From Falsiroseomonas ponticola (GTDB lineage: Bacteria; Pseudomonadota; Alphaproteobacteria; Acetobacterales; Acetobacteraceae): a stretch of DNA of 64,000 nucleotides. The stretch is taken from assembly GCF_016805305.1 (NCBI RefSeq), contig NZ_JAERQN010000009.1:186001-250000 (forward strand), read 5' to 3'. Every line of letters starts with the position of its first letter. The first letter of the stretch is position 1. Below the pieces are notes generated by a model that made no database searches, was not told where the DNA came from, and saw nothing but the letters and a program-made list of their open reading frames with translations. The translations under genes and the position numbers were made by a program. This document shows positions 7,796 to 16,191 of the stretch, piece by piece.

Positions 7796-8803
7796 ATGAC
7801 GAACGGTAGCTTCACGCCCCGCCTCGACAGGCGGCGGGCGATCGGCCTTGCCTTGGCTGGTCTCGGCGCGGCGGTGGGGCCGGCGGCGGCGCAGGGCAGC
7901 TTCCCTTCGCGCACGATCCGCCTCGTGGTGCCGTTCCCGCCGGGCGGGTCGAGCGACCTGCTCGGGCGCCTCGTCGCGGCGCAGCTGTCGCAGCGGCTGG
8001 GGCAGCCGGTGGTGGTGGACAACCGCGCGGGCGCCGGCGGCACGCTCGGCATGCAGCACGTCGCGCGGGAACCGGCGGATGGGTACACCATCGCGCAGGG
8101 CGCGATCGCGAGCCTTGCCTTCTCGCCGCTGCTGATGAACCCGCCGCCCTATGACCCAAACACGGTGCTGACACCCGTCGCCTTCGTGGGCAGCGACTAC
8201 AATGCGCTGTTCATCAACGCGCGCATCCCCGCGCGCAACATGGCCGAGCTGGAAGCCTGGATCCGCGCGCAGCCGAACCCGGTGCCCTATGCCTCGGCGG
8301 GCATCGGCACGCCGGCGCATCTCGGCATCGCGACCTTCGCCCAGGGCCGCAACCTGCCGATGACCCATGTGCCCTATCGCGGTGCGGCGCCGGCGATCCA
8401 GGACGTCGCGGCGGGGAATGCGGCGATGATCTTCACCGGCGCCGTTGCCGGGCGTGGCCTGGTGGAGGGCGGGCAGCTGCGCATGCTCGCGGTCAGCGCG
8501 CGCAGCCGCATGGCGGACTTCCCCGACGTGCCGACGGTGCGCGAGGCCGGCGTGCCGGAGATGGAACTGCTGGTCTGGTACGGCTACTTTCTGCATCCCG
8601 CGACGCCGCGCCCCATCCTGCAGCGCTACCACGCCGCCTTCATGCAGATGCTCGGCGATGCCGCCTTCGTGGCGGAGTTGCGTCGCGGTATGATGGAACC
8701 CTTCCCCGCCGACCAGCGGCTGGAAGATGCGCCGCGCCTAGTGGCGGAATCGGTCGCCGATGTCCGCCGCCGGATCGAGGCCGCTGGCGTGAAGCCCGAA
8801 TAG
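7796..8803 (+). CDS. Bug-family substrate-binding protein
   Basis: A 335-aa periplasmic Bug/TctC-like binding protein. The signal peptide contains LDRRRAIGLALAGLGAAVG and ends at AAAQG. SFPSRTIRLVVPFPPGGSSD, the Bug hallmark, follows, then VDNRAGAGGTLG near residue 75 and MTHVPYRGAAPAIQDVAAG near 188. ATG 7796 is preceded by AGGAAG. Directly downstream of an amidohydrolase-fold gene with a 13-bp gap. No TctAB permease genes are present locally. It probably presents a carboxylate to an unlinked permease. Confidence 0.9.
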   Translation: MTNGSFTPRLDRRRAIGLALAGLGAAVGPAAAQGSFPSRTIRLVVPFPPGGSSDLLGRLVAAQLSQRLGQPVVVDNRAGAGGTLGMQHVAREPADGYTIAQGAIASLAFSPLLMNPPPYDPNTVLTPVAFVGSDYNALFINARIPARNMAELEAWIRAQPNPVPYASAGIGTPAHLGIATFAQGRNLPMTHVPYRGAAPAIQDVAAGNAAMIFTGAVAGRGLVEGGQLRMLAVSARSRMADFPDVPTVREAGVPEMELLVWYGYFLHPATPRPILQRYHAAFMQMLGDAAFVAELRRGMMEPFPADQRLEDAPRLVAESVADVRRRIEAAGVKPE

Positions 8804-9095
8804 ATGCACCCCTGCACCTCCGTGCATCGGACCGCACGTAGGCCGGACTGCGCGGCAAGAACCTCGATTACCAGCGCGACGCTGTGCTCCTCGGGCCAGA
8901 CTGCCTCACAGGGCTCTCACTCCGAGCCGGCACGCCTAACGAAGACATCGCGGACTGCACGGGGGGGCCTAGCATTCAGTGCCGCCCTCAATCGCCCAGG
9001 CGCTGACATTCCAGCGCCATCGCCCGAGCGTCACGGCGTCGAACACCACCATCCCGACGAAGGCGGCGTAGATTTGCACAGCTGCCCGCGCACCC
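8804..9095. other. Intergenic debris, no supported gene
   Basis: No convincing gene. A short minus-strand frame around 8965-9080 (ending FDAVTLGRWRWNVSAWAIEG then GGTEC) has protein-like composition but no recognisable family. It may be another scrap of phage structural sequence, since the next 450 bp are phage-derived. Confidence 0.3.
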
Positions 9096-9535
9096 TCAGA
9101 GCCGCGCCGCGCGCTGGAACAGATCATTTACCTGCTCCTCCGTGGCATATCCTGCGGCGATGAGCGCGGCGAACAGCGGGTCGGCCCTGCGTGCTTCGGA
9201 CATGGTCGCCCAGGTGATGCGTGCAGCGAGCCCGGCGTCCTCCGGCAGCGCGGCGAGGGCGGCGTCGAGCTGCGGCGGACGCGCGCGCGTTTCTGCGGCG
9301 GCGAGCGCCTGTTCCGCGGTGAGGAACCCGCTGCCCAGCAGCCCGAGGATCAGTTGCCGAATGCCGTCGGTGTCGGAGATTGGCCCCGCCTGCACCGAAG
9401 GAGAACCCGTCGGCGTGGCCTTGGATCCTTCACGTCCAAGTCTGTGTCTAAGCGCCCAGTATGGACGAAGCCCGCGACCCAGGTGGCGACCTCCGCCTCC
9501 GTCAGCGCATCGTAGGCGAGGAGGCTGTCCGTCTT
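9096..9535 (-). pseudogene. Phage tail-gene fragment, copy C (frameshifted and rearranged)
   Basis: The last ~90 codons (9096-9370) repeat the C-terminal half of the proteins at 134-622 and 4794-5411: IRQLILGLLGSGFLTAEQAL, RITWATMSEARRADPLFAAL, and the end QVNDLFQRAARL. Upstream, in a different frame at about 9440-9535, lies DSLLAYDALTEAEVATWVAG, which also looks like genuine phage protein. Two reading frames in series with a junction between them indicate a broken gene. The DNA from 9536 to 9787 holds nothing I can assign. Confidence 0.55.
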
Positions 9536-9787
9536 TGGGGGAGGACGGCGCAGGCCAGCGGTAAGCGCTCCAGGTGGTCACCATCCTGCTTGCGGCTGTC
9601 TTGAGCGGCCCTTGGGCGGATCGCCGCGAGCCGCTCCGCTGCATGCCTGGTCCGGACCTGCTCCGCGCCGCGGTGCGCCTGCTGCTCGTGGCCGTGTGAC
9701 GGATCCTGGGCTCGTCAAAGGTGGTTGGCCCCGGCGAGTAGGTTCTGGTGATGGCTACAAGCAAGCGATACCACTCGCCACGAAAGG

Positions 9788-10090
9788 CTACGGGATTTCC
9801 ATCTCCAGCAATGACGAACTCAACGATTTACCGTGCGCATCGAGCGACAGCGACCGCGTGACGCCGCCGCCGAGCGCGCCGTGCAGCACGAAGTTCAACG
9901 CCCCGAGATGCGGCAGCGCATGGCGCAGTACCGGGCCGTTCACCATGGTGCCGAAATGCGCCGCCACCCGCTCCGCCGTCGCGTGGCGGGCGACGCGGTC
10001 GAACTCCGCCGGGTCGTGCACGATCAGCGCGATGTTGGAGGTGTCGCCCTTGTCGCCCGCGCGGGCATGGGCAAGGTCGCGCAGCTTCAT
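9788..10090 (-). CDS. AtuA-associated small protein
   Basis: A 100-aa protein starting MKLRDLAHARAGDKGDTSNI. It matches the small ferredoxin-fold-like domain that accompanies, or is fused to the C-terminus of, AtuA/DUF1446 proteins (hallmarks ARAGDKGDTSNIALI, then LNFVLHGALGGGVTRSL). It starts one base after the stop of the AtuA gene, so translation is probably coupled. Family members are linked to catabolism of acyclic terpenes and branched acyl compounds. The biochemical role of this subunit is not established. Confidence 0.75.
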   Translation of the reverse strand: MKLRDLAHARAGDKGDTSNIALIVHDPAEFDRVARHATAERVAAHFGTMVNGPVLRHALPHLGALNFVLHGALGGGVTRSLSLDAHGKSLSSSLLEMEIP

Positions 10091-10091
10091 C

Positions 10092-11432
10092 TCACTCCTC
10101 GACGAAAGCGAAGCGCGGCCGCACGGCGTCGCGCGGCACGAGGATGGAGGCGGCGGCGATGACCTCTCGCGCAGAGGCCGTTGCGCCGCCGCCGCCGGCG
10201 GGTCCGTTCAGCCAGATCGCCTCGACCTCGCGCCCGATCCGCTGCGCGTCGCGCAGCGTCGCGGCGCGACCCACGATCCGCGCGCGCACGTCGAGCGGCT
10301 CGTCCCGTCCGGCCGGCATCGGGCCGCGCAGCACGGAATCGACGCCGATCACGTCGCAGCGCAACTCCGAGATCGCGGCCCCGGTCAGCTTCAGGCGCTC
10401 TGCCACGATCTCCATCGCCAGCCTTGCCCGCGCCACGGCGCCGGTGCCGGCATAGGAGATCTGGCCCTCGCCGATGAAGCCGTCGCGATAGCCGACCGTG
10501 ACCTTCAGCGTGTCGGGACGCGCGCGGCCCGTGCCGCCCTCGACCGCGATGCGGCCGGCGCCGTCGGGGCGGAAGCGCACGCCCGAGAAATCCGCCGTGA
10601 CGTCGGGCTGGAGGTAGGCCGCCGGGTCGTGCACCTCGTAGAGGAGTTGTTCCGTGCAGGTGCGCGGGCTGAGCTCGCCGCCCGATCCCGCGACCTTGCC
10701 GAGCAAGGCGCTGCCGTCTTCCGCCACCTCGGCGAAGGGGAAGCCGAGCCGCGCGAGGCCGGCGACGTCCTTGACGCCTGGATCGGCGAAGTAGCCGCCG
10801 GTGAGCTGCCCGGTGCATTCCAGCAGATGGCCGACGACCGTGCCCTGGCCCAGCCGGTGCCAGTCATCCATCGCCCAGCCGAACTCCCGCACCATCGGCG
10901 CGAGGAACAGCGCGGGATCGGCGACGCGGCCTGTCACCACGATCTCGGCCCCGGCCGCCAGCGCCGCCACGATCGGCTCGACGCCCAGATAGGCATTGGC
11001 CGAGACCATGGCATTCGCGATGTGGGCGAGGCTGCCGGGCCGGTCCAGCAGGGGCAGGTCCGCGCCGCGCAGCGCGTCCGTCACGTCGTCGCCCTCCACC
11101 CAGGCGATGCGCGGCACGCGCCCGCCCAGCCTTCGCGCGATGGCGGCGATGCGCCGCGCGGCGCCGGCCGGATTGGCCGCGCCCATGTTGCTGACGATGC
11201 GGATGCCGCCGGCGAGGCAGGCCGGCAGCATGGCGGCGATCCGCTCCTCAAGCCAGGGATCGAAGCCGGCCTCGGGGTTGGCCAGCCGCGCCTGCTGCGC
11301 CAGCGCGATGGTGCGCTCCGCCAGGCATTCGAAGACCAGGTAGTCGAGCCCGCCCTTCTCGGCGAGCTCGACCGCGGGCTCGATGCGGTCGCCCGAGAAG
11401 CCGGCGCCCGCACCGATGCGGATGCGCCTCAT
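10092..11432 (-). CDS. AtuA family (DUF1446) protein
   Basis: A 446-aa protein of the acyclic terpene utilisation AtuA family. Features visible are the opening IRIGAGAGFSGDRIEPAVEL, the LDYLVFECLAERT block near residue 31, the IVSNMGAANP block near 80 and a VVTGRVADPALFLAPMV block. Length is normal for the version whose small domain is a separate gene. It overlaps the upstream alcohol dehydrogenase by 4 bp (ATGA) and nearly abuts the small partner. The operon order Bug - alcohol dehydrogenase - AtuA - small subunit suggests degradation of an imported branched or terpenoid-like acid or alcohol. The substrate is inferred only. Confidence 0.85.
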   Translation of the reverse strand: MRRIRIGAGAGFSGDRIEPAVELAEKGGLDYLVFECLAERTIALAQQARLANPEAGFDPWLEERIAAMLPACLAGGIRIVSNMGAANPAGAARRIAAIARRLGGRVPRIAWVEGDDVTDALRGADLPLLDRPGSLAHIANAMVSANAYLGVEPIVAALAAGAEIVVTGRVADPALFLAPMVREFGWAMDDWHRLGQGTVVGHLLECTGQLTGGYFADPGVKDVAGLARLGFPFAEVAEDGSALLGKVAGSGGELSPRTCTEQLLYEVHDPAAYLQPDVTADFSGVRFRPDGAGRIAVEGGTGRARPDTLKVTVGYRDGFIGEGQISYAGTGAVARARLAMEIVAERLKLTGAAISELRCDVIGVDSVLRGPMPAGRDEPLDVRARIVGRAATLRDAQRIGREVEAIWLNGPAGGGGATASAREVIAAASILVPRDAVRPRFAFVEE

Positions 11433-12493
11433 CGCGGCTCCAGCACGATGCGGCCCGTCACCTTCCCGTCATGCAGCAGCTGCAGCGCCTCGTTCGCGCG
11501 GCTGCGCGGCATGCGGGTGATCGGGATCGGGGCGAGCCTGCCGGACTGGGCCAGCGCGATCACCTCCCGCAGGTCCTGCGGCGAGCCGGTCGCGCTGCCC
11601 AGGATGCTGCGCGGCCTGAAGATCATGGAGGCGAGCGAGAGCGGCATCTCGCCGCCCATGATGCCGACCAGCACCAGCTTCCCGCCCTTCGCCAGCGCAT
11701 CGAAGCCGAGCTGCGCGGTGCTGCCGGCATTCACGAAGTCGATCGCCGCGAGCACCGGGCCGCCGGTCGCCGCCATCAGCCGCGCCATCGCGTTCGGCGC
11801 GCCGGGATCGACGACCGCGTCCGCGCCCATCTCCAGCGCCGCCGCGCGCTTCTCCGCGCTGATGTCGAGCGAGACGATGCGCCGGTGGCCGAGCGCGCGG
11901 AGCATCGAGATCGCCGCGAGCCCCAGGCCGCCCGCGCCGATCAGCACGAAGGGCGCATCGGGCGGCAGCGGCATCGCCTTGCGGATCGCGGAATAGACGG
12001 TGATGCCGGGACAGGCATAGGTCGCGGCCAGCGCCGGATCGACCGTCCCCGGATCCACGAGGTAGCGCGGATGCGGCACCACGACGCTGTCGGCATAGCC
12101 ACCATGGCGCATCACGCCGATGCTGCTCGGCGTGGCGCAGATGTTGTCCTCGCCCGCCAGGCAGCGCGCGCAGACGCCGCAGCCGAGCCAGGGGAAGACG
12201 ACCCGCAGGTCGCCCACCGCGACGCCCGTCGCGTCGGGGCCGCATTGCACGACCCGGCCGACGACCTCATGCCCCATGGCGCGCGGCAGCGTCACGCCGC
12301 GCTCGGTCAGCTTCAGCACCTTGCCGCCGCCGAGGTCGTATTCGCCTTCCCAGAAATGCAGGTCGGAATGGCAGACGCCGCACTGCGTCACCTCCAGCAC
12401 CACCTCGGTGCCGGAGGGATCGGGATCGGCGATCTCGATGCATTCGAGAGGCGCGCGGTTGCGCACCACGGCCCAGGCCTTCACGCGCGTCAC
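11429..12493 (-). CDS. Zinc-dependent alcohol dehydrogenase
   Basis: A 354-aa medium-chain (MDR) dehydrogenase. The catalytic zinc site is visible as QCGVCHSDLHFWEGEYDLGG near residues 36-55 and AMGHEVVG near 72. The structural zinc cysteines are in CGVCARCLAGEDNIC near 105. The Rossmann glycine motif is VLIGAGGLGLAAISML near 185. It should oxidise an alcohol with NAD(P)+ in the cytoplasm. It overlaps the Bug gene upstream and AtuA downstream by 4 bp each, so it belongs to the same transcript. Confidence 0.9.
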   Translation of the reverse strand: MTRVKAWAVVRNRAPLECIEIADPDPSGTEVVLEVTQCGVCHSDLHFWEGEYDLGGGKVLKLTERGVTLPRAMGHEVVGRVVQCGPDATGVAVGDLRVVFPWLGCGVCARCLAGEDNICATPSSIGVMRHGGYADSVVVPHPRYLVDPGTVDPALAATYACPGITVYSAIRKAMPLPPDAPFVLIGAGGLGLAAISMLRALGHRRIVSLDISAEKRAAALEMGADAVVDPGAPNAMARLMAATGGPVLAAIDFVNAGSTAQLGFDALAKGGKLVLVGIMGGEMPLSLASMIFRPRSILGSATGSPQDLREVIALAQSGRLAPIPITRMPRSRANEALQLLHDGKVTGRIVLEPR

Positions 12494-13488
12494 TCCACGC
12501 GGATGTTGGCGCTGCGGATCAGGTTGCCCCAGCGCTCCGTCTCGGCCGCGAGCAGGGCGCGCAGCGTCGCGGCATCGCCGGTGACGAGTTCCACGCCCTG
12601 CTCGCGCATGCGGGCGCGCAGGGCCTGGTCCTCGGTCGCGGCGCGCAGCGCGGCGCCGGCGCGGTCGATGATCGCCTGCGGCGTGCCGGCTGGCGCGAAC
12701 AGGCCCTGCCAGAACGTCACCTCGCCGAAGGCCGGCAGCGCATCGGCGACCGGCGCGAGGTCGGGGAAGTCCGGGTTGCGCGTGCGCAGCGACACGCCGA
12801 TGCCGCGCGTCTGCCCGCTGCGGAGGAAGGGCAGGGCTTCCTGCACTCCCTGGAAGATGGCGTGCACGCGGCCGGCCGCGAGGTCGAGCGCGGCCGGTGC
12901 GCCGCCGCGATAGGGCACGTGCTCGATCTCGATCCCCGCCGTCGCCTTGAACAGTTCCAGGCAGAGATGGCTGACGGAGCCGACGCCGGGCGAGCCGAAG
13001 ATCACCTTGCCCGGGTTCGCCCGGGCATGGGCGATGAGCTCCGGCACGGTGCGCGCCGGGACCGAGGGGTGGACGTGCAGGATGAAGGAGGTGCGGAACA
13101 CCATCCCGATCGGGTCGAGTTCACGCCCGGGCTCGCGCGGCGGCAGGTTGGGCTGCAGCGTCTGGTTGATCGCGAGCGTCGTCGTGCCCATCAGCAGGGT
13201 GTAGCCATCATTGCGCGCCCGCGTGACGGAGGCGGCGGCGACGGACGTCGCCGCGCCGGGGCGGTTGTCAACCACCGCCGGCTGGCCGAGTTCACGCGCC
13301 ATTCGCTCCGCCACCACGCGGCTGGTGATGTCGGTGACGCCGCCGGGCGGATAGCCCTCGACAATGGTGACGGCACGCGTCGGCCAGGCGCCCTGGGCGC
13401 GCGCGCCGGAGGGCAGCAGAGCAAGGCCGAGCGGCGCGGCGAGCACTGCGCGGCGCCGGATGGCGGCAAGGGCGGGCATGTCGGACAT
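12490..13488 (-). CDS. Bug-family substrate-binding protein
   Basis: A 332-aa periplasmic binding protein. Start ATG 13488 (MSDMPALAAIRRRAVLAAPL) gives a signal peptide ending GARAQG. The Bug motif AWPTRAVTIVEGYPPGGVTD follows, with VDNRPGAATSVAA near 75 and IEHVPYRGGAPAALDLAAG near 185. First gene of the AtuA operon, and divergent from the LysR gene at 13610 across a 121-bp spacer that must hold both promoters. It is the third solitary Bug in this window. Confidence 0.9.
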   Translation of the reverse strand: MSDMPALAAIRRRAVLAAPLGLALLPSGARAQGAWPTRAVTIVEGYPPGGVTDITSRVVAERMARELGQPAVVDNRPGAATSVAAASVTRARNDGYTLLMGTTTLAINQTLQPNLPPREPGRELDPIGMVFRTSFILHVHPSVPARTVPELIAHARANPGKVIFGSPGVGSVSHLCLELFKATAGIEIEHVPYRGGAPAALDLAAGRVHAIFQGVQEALPFLRSGQTRGIGVSLRTRNPDFPDLAPVADALPAFGEVTFWQGLFAPAGTPQAIIDRAGAALRAATEDQALRARMREQGVELVTGDAATLRALLAAETERWGNLIRSANIRVE

Positions 13489-13609
13489 GGTTGCGTTCCC
13501 CCATGGACGATGGCCTTGCGCCCCGTCCTTCGTGTTCGTGGACGCAGGATGGGCGGCTGGCGCCTTCACGGAAATTGAAAAGTTCTGGTGAGAGCCATAG
13601 GCTGGGATT

Positions 13610-14524
13610 ATGGCCATCACCCTTCGCCAGATGCGTGCCGCCGTTGCGGTCGCGCGCAGCGGCAGCTTCGGCCGCGCCGCGGCGGAGCTGCACATCTCCC
13701 AGCCCGCCCTGACCGTGCAGATGCGGGAGCTGGAGCAGGAGCTCGGCCTGCGCCTGTTCGACCGCGGTGCGCGCGGGGCGGAACCGACGCGGCTCGGCGG
13801 GGAGCTGGTGGAGACCTTCGGGCGCCTGCTGCGCGAGCTTGACACCGTGGTGGCCGGCGCGCGGGAGAGCGCCTCGCGCCGGGCGGGCCTGGTGCGGCTG
13901 GCGGTCCTGCCCTCCATCGGCACCACGTTGCTGCCCGCAACACTCGCCGAGTTGCGGCGGAGCAGTCCGGGCATCCGCGTCCAGGTCCATGACGCGGTGG
14001 CCGGGCGCATCCAGCGCCTGGTGCGCGACGGCGTCGTGGAACTCGGGATCTGCCCGGAGATCGACCCCGATCCCGCCCTGGTCGCGACGCCGCTGTTCGA
14101 GGATGCGCTCGTCGCCGTGATGCCGCGCCGGCACCGCCTGGCAGCGCAGGGCGGGGTCACGCTAGCCGCGCTGGCGACGGAGCCGCTCATCCTGACCGAC
14201 CCGGAGAGCAGCGTGCGCGCGCTGTTCGAGCGGGGGTGCGCTGCGCGCGGCATCACCGTCTCCGCCGCCTATGAGGCGACCTACATCTCGACCGTGCTGG
14301 CTCTGGTGCGGGCCGGCCTCGGCGTCGGCGTGCTGCCCGCATCCTCGGTGGAGGCGGGGGCGGACCGGGCGCTCGTCGCGACGCCGGTCACGGACGCGGA
14401 CCTGGGGCGGCGCATCGTGCTGGTGCGCAGCGCCGGCCGTTCGATCTCGCCGGCCGCGGAGGCCTTCGTGGACGCACTTGCGGTCGGACTGCGCGCCCCC
14501 GTCGGCGGCGAGAGGCAGGCATAG
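13610..14524 (+). CDS. LysR-family transcriptional regulator
   Basis: A 304-aa LysR regulator. The N-terminal winged helix (MAITLRQMRAAVAVARSGSF, then QPALTVQMRELEQELGLRLF) is followed by a two-lobed co-inducer domain (VRLAVLPSIGTTLLPATLAE, LVLTDP-type lobe near 190, AGLGVGVLPASSV near 240). Divergent from the Bug-ADH-AtuA operon, which it most likely activates when the substrate or a catabolic intermediate is bound. A 13-bp inverted repeat lies 40 bp after its stop. Confidence 0.9.
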   Translation: MAITLRQMRAAVAVARSGSFGRAAAELHISQPALTVQMRELEQELGLRLFDRGARGAEPTRLGGELVETFGRLLRELDTVVAGARESASRRAGLVRLAVLPSIGTTLLPATLAELRRSSPGIRVQVHDAVAGRIQRLVRDGVVELGICPEIDPDPALVATPLFEDALVAVMPRRHRLAAQGGVTLAALATEPLILTDPESSVRALFERGCAARGITVSAAYEATYISTVLALVRAGLGVGVLPASSVEAGADRALVATPVTDADLGRRIVLVRSAGRSISPAAEAFVDALAVGLRAPVGGERQA

Positions 14525-14563
14525 GCCACCGCTGACGCCGCTTCCAGCAGCCCGGCAAAGCTT

Positions 14564-14599
14564 CAGCGCCAGCTTCCCGCAGCGGAGAAGCTGGCGCTG
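14564..14599. terminator. Probable bidirectional terminator
   Basis: CAGCGCCAGCTTC at 14564-14576 and its exact complement GAAGCTGGCGCTG at 14587-14599 form a perfect 13-bp stem with a 10-nt loop. It lies between two convergent genes (LysR ending 14524, capsid remnant ending 14608), so it can serve both strands. The U-tract is weak. Confidence 0.6.
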
Positions 14600-14607
14600 T
14601 TGCCGCG

Positions 14608-15390
14608 TCAGGTACCCGGGTTGAACCACCCGCCGCGCCAGTCGATCGCGCCCACGCCGAAGTCGAACAGGACGCTAATCTCGATCCCATCCACGCCCTG
14701 GATCGGATTGGTGCCAATGCGCGGTGCCTCGGCGCCGTCCAGGTAGCCATAGACGTAGACCGGCGACGCCTGCTGGTGCGCAAAGAGATACCAGCGGTTC
14801 GCCGGGATCAGCGGCTCCACGATTGGCTCGATCATGCCGGCGTAGATGTTCTCCCTGCTGACCTGATCGGCCGCCACCGGCACAGTCAGCTGCCGTGCCG
14901 GCATCTCGAGGTTCGGCCCGACCAGGAGCCGCATGTGCTCACCGATCGCGATCGGGATCCCGTCGAGGCTGCGCTGCCGCATGATCGCCGCTCGTCCGGC
15001 CGCGAGCGAGGTGATGTCGAGCGCCGAGCCCGCCGCCGCCTTGTTCGCGCGTGCGGCGCCGGTCGAGAACACGGGCGCGTTGCCGGTGACCAGCGTCGGG
15101 CCGTCGCCGTTCGCGGCGTTCAGCACGGCATAGGCGATGGCGTTCTCGAAGTCGGCGATGCGCCGGCCGATCATCGCGCCGAAGTCGGTGAAGGCGCCGA
15201 GGTCGTCATTCACCAGCATCTGCCGCGTCACCCGGAGCCAAGCCGTCTCGCCCCAGAGCACCGCCTCCGGATCCGCGCCGAAGTGATCGTCGCTGGCCTG
15301 CTGCAGCTCGGTGAGCAGGGCATCGAACTCCGCCTTCTTCGCCAGGAAGGCCTCGAGGCTCCGCTGCTGGTTGGCTTCGCGCTTCGTCAT
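14608..15390 (-). pseudogene. Phage major capsid C-terminal part fused to an unrelated N-terminus (remnant)
   Basis: From about residue 53 on, the 260-aa frame (ATG 15390) closely matches the prophage capsid at 63306-64000: MLVNDDLGAFTDF, IGRRIADFENAIAY, LIPANRWYLFAHQ and the end VLFDFGVGAIDWRGGWFNPG. The first ~52 residues (MTKREANQQRSLEAFLAKKA and on) do not match the capsid. They resemble a separate family of small Acetobacteraceae proteins with an AFLAKKAEFD / HFGADPEAVLWG pattern. The join is in frame at the RVTR position. A deletion fusing two genes is the simplest reading, so no functional capsid is expected. Confidence 0.65.
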
Positions 15391-15578
15391 GGTGGGCTCC
15401 GTCGTCTGCATCGCGTGACGGACCATTCGCGCTGTGCCGCGCGCGAGCCAAGCGGGATCGAGCGCCATGCCGCTGCTATCAGGGGTCTGTCTGATGATGT
15501 CCCGAAGCGGGCAGAAGCCGTGCCGCGGCTCGACGGCCTGAGGACGGCGTCAGCACCCCGGCCAGCAAGGGGTTCGGC

Positions 15579-15636
15579 TCGACTTCCCGCCGCTGGGAAG
15601 TCGAAGCCGTGTCGGCGACATTCCCAGCGGTGGGAA
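15579..15636. repeat. Two related near-palindromes (TTCCC-N6-GGGAA) in a phage remnant spacer
   Basis: TCGACTTCCC (15579-15588) and GGGAAGTCGA (15595-15604) form a perfect 10-bp inverted repeat with a 6-nt loop. A second copy, TTCCCAGCGGTGGGAA at 15621-15636, is the same element reversed (its complement reads TTCCCACCGCTGGGAA, against TTCCCGCCGCTGGGAA in the first). The pair sits in the 309-bp gene-free spacer between capsid remnant and terminase small subunit. A binding or packaging-recognition site is possible. The rest of the spacer shows nothing. Confidence 0.5.
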
Positions 15637-15699
15637 CTTCGCTGCACTGCGTGCCGCGGGCCGACGCCGGGCGTCTCCGCCACAGCGACCAGGCGGTCG

Positions 15700-16191
15700 T
15701 CACATGGCCGTCGCCTGCCCCTCGAACTGGTCGGCCACGTCGTTCAACAGTGCCGCGACATGCTCCTGCAGCAGCGTCTGGACGAGGTGCGGCTCGGCGC
15801 CGATCTGGGCCGCGATCTGGCCTGCCACCCGCGCTGGCCAGTTCAGCACCGTGTCGCGCATGGCGCCGGCGATCTCATCGATGCGGGCGTCCGCCTTGGC
15901 CATATCGATCAGCCGACCCTTGCTGCGATCGAGAGCAAGGCGCTGCGCTTCGACCCGCAGGGCCAGCCGGGCGATGGTCAGCCGGCCCAGCGCCGTGGTC
16001 TCCATCGGCGGCGCGATCGGTGAGCGCCCTGGCCGCGCCGTCTCCACCATGTCGCGGCGGACGCGCTCGACGTCCCAGCTGCCGTCGGCCTCGCGGGCGA
16101 TGCGCCCGACGCGCTCGGCCTTCTGGATGGCGGTGTGGGAGAGGCCAAGACGGCGCGCGACCTCGCGCGCCGAGGTGGTTCGCTCGGGCAT
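15700..16191 (-). CDS. Phage terminase small subunit-like protein (Nu1 type)
   Basis: A 163-aa protein starting MPERTTSAREVARRLGLSHT (ATG 16191, preceded by AGAGGATC as ribosome-binding site). The N-terminus is a helix-turn-helix of the kind found in terminase small subunits of the Nu1/DUF1441 group. The middle carries LGRLTIARLALRVEAQRLAL, and a long helical C-terminus ends LNDVADQFEGQATAM. It would recognise packaging sites on phage DNA. No terminase large subunit, portal or other head genes follow; only the fused capsid stub is present. The gene is therefore part of a decayed prophage, though itself intact. Confidence 0.6.
   Translation of the reverse strand: MPERTTSAREVARRLGLSHTAIQKAERVGRIAREADGSWDVERVRRDMVETARPGRSPIAPPMETTALGRLTIARLALRVEAQRLALDRSKGRLIDMAKADARIDEIAGAMRDTVLNWPARVAGQIAAQIGAEPHLVQTLLQEHVAALLNDVADQFEGQATAM

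Noticed and set aside
9612-11996. 794-codon plus-strand frame
   Set aside because: Antisense to AtuA and the alcohol dehydrogenase; no family signature.
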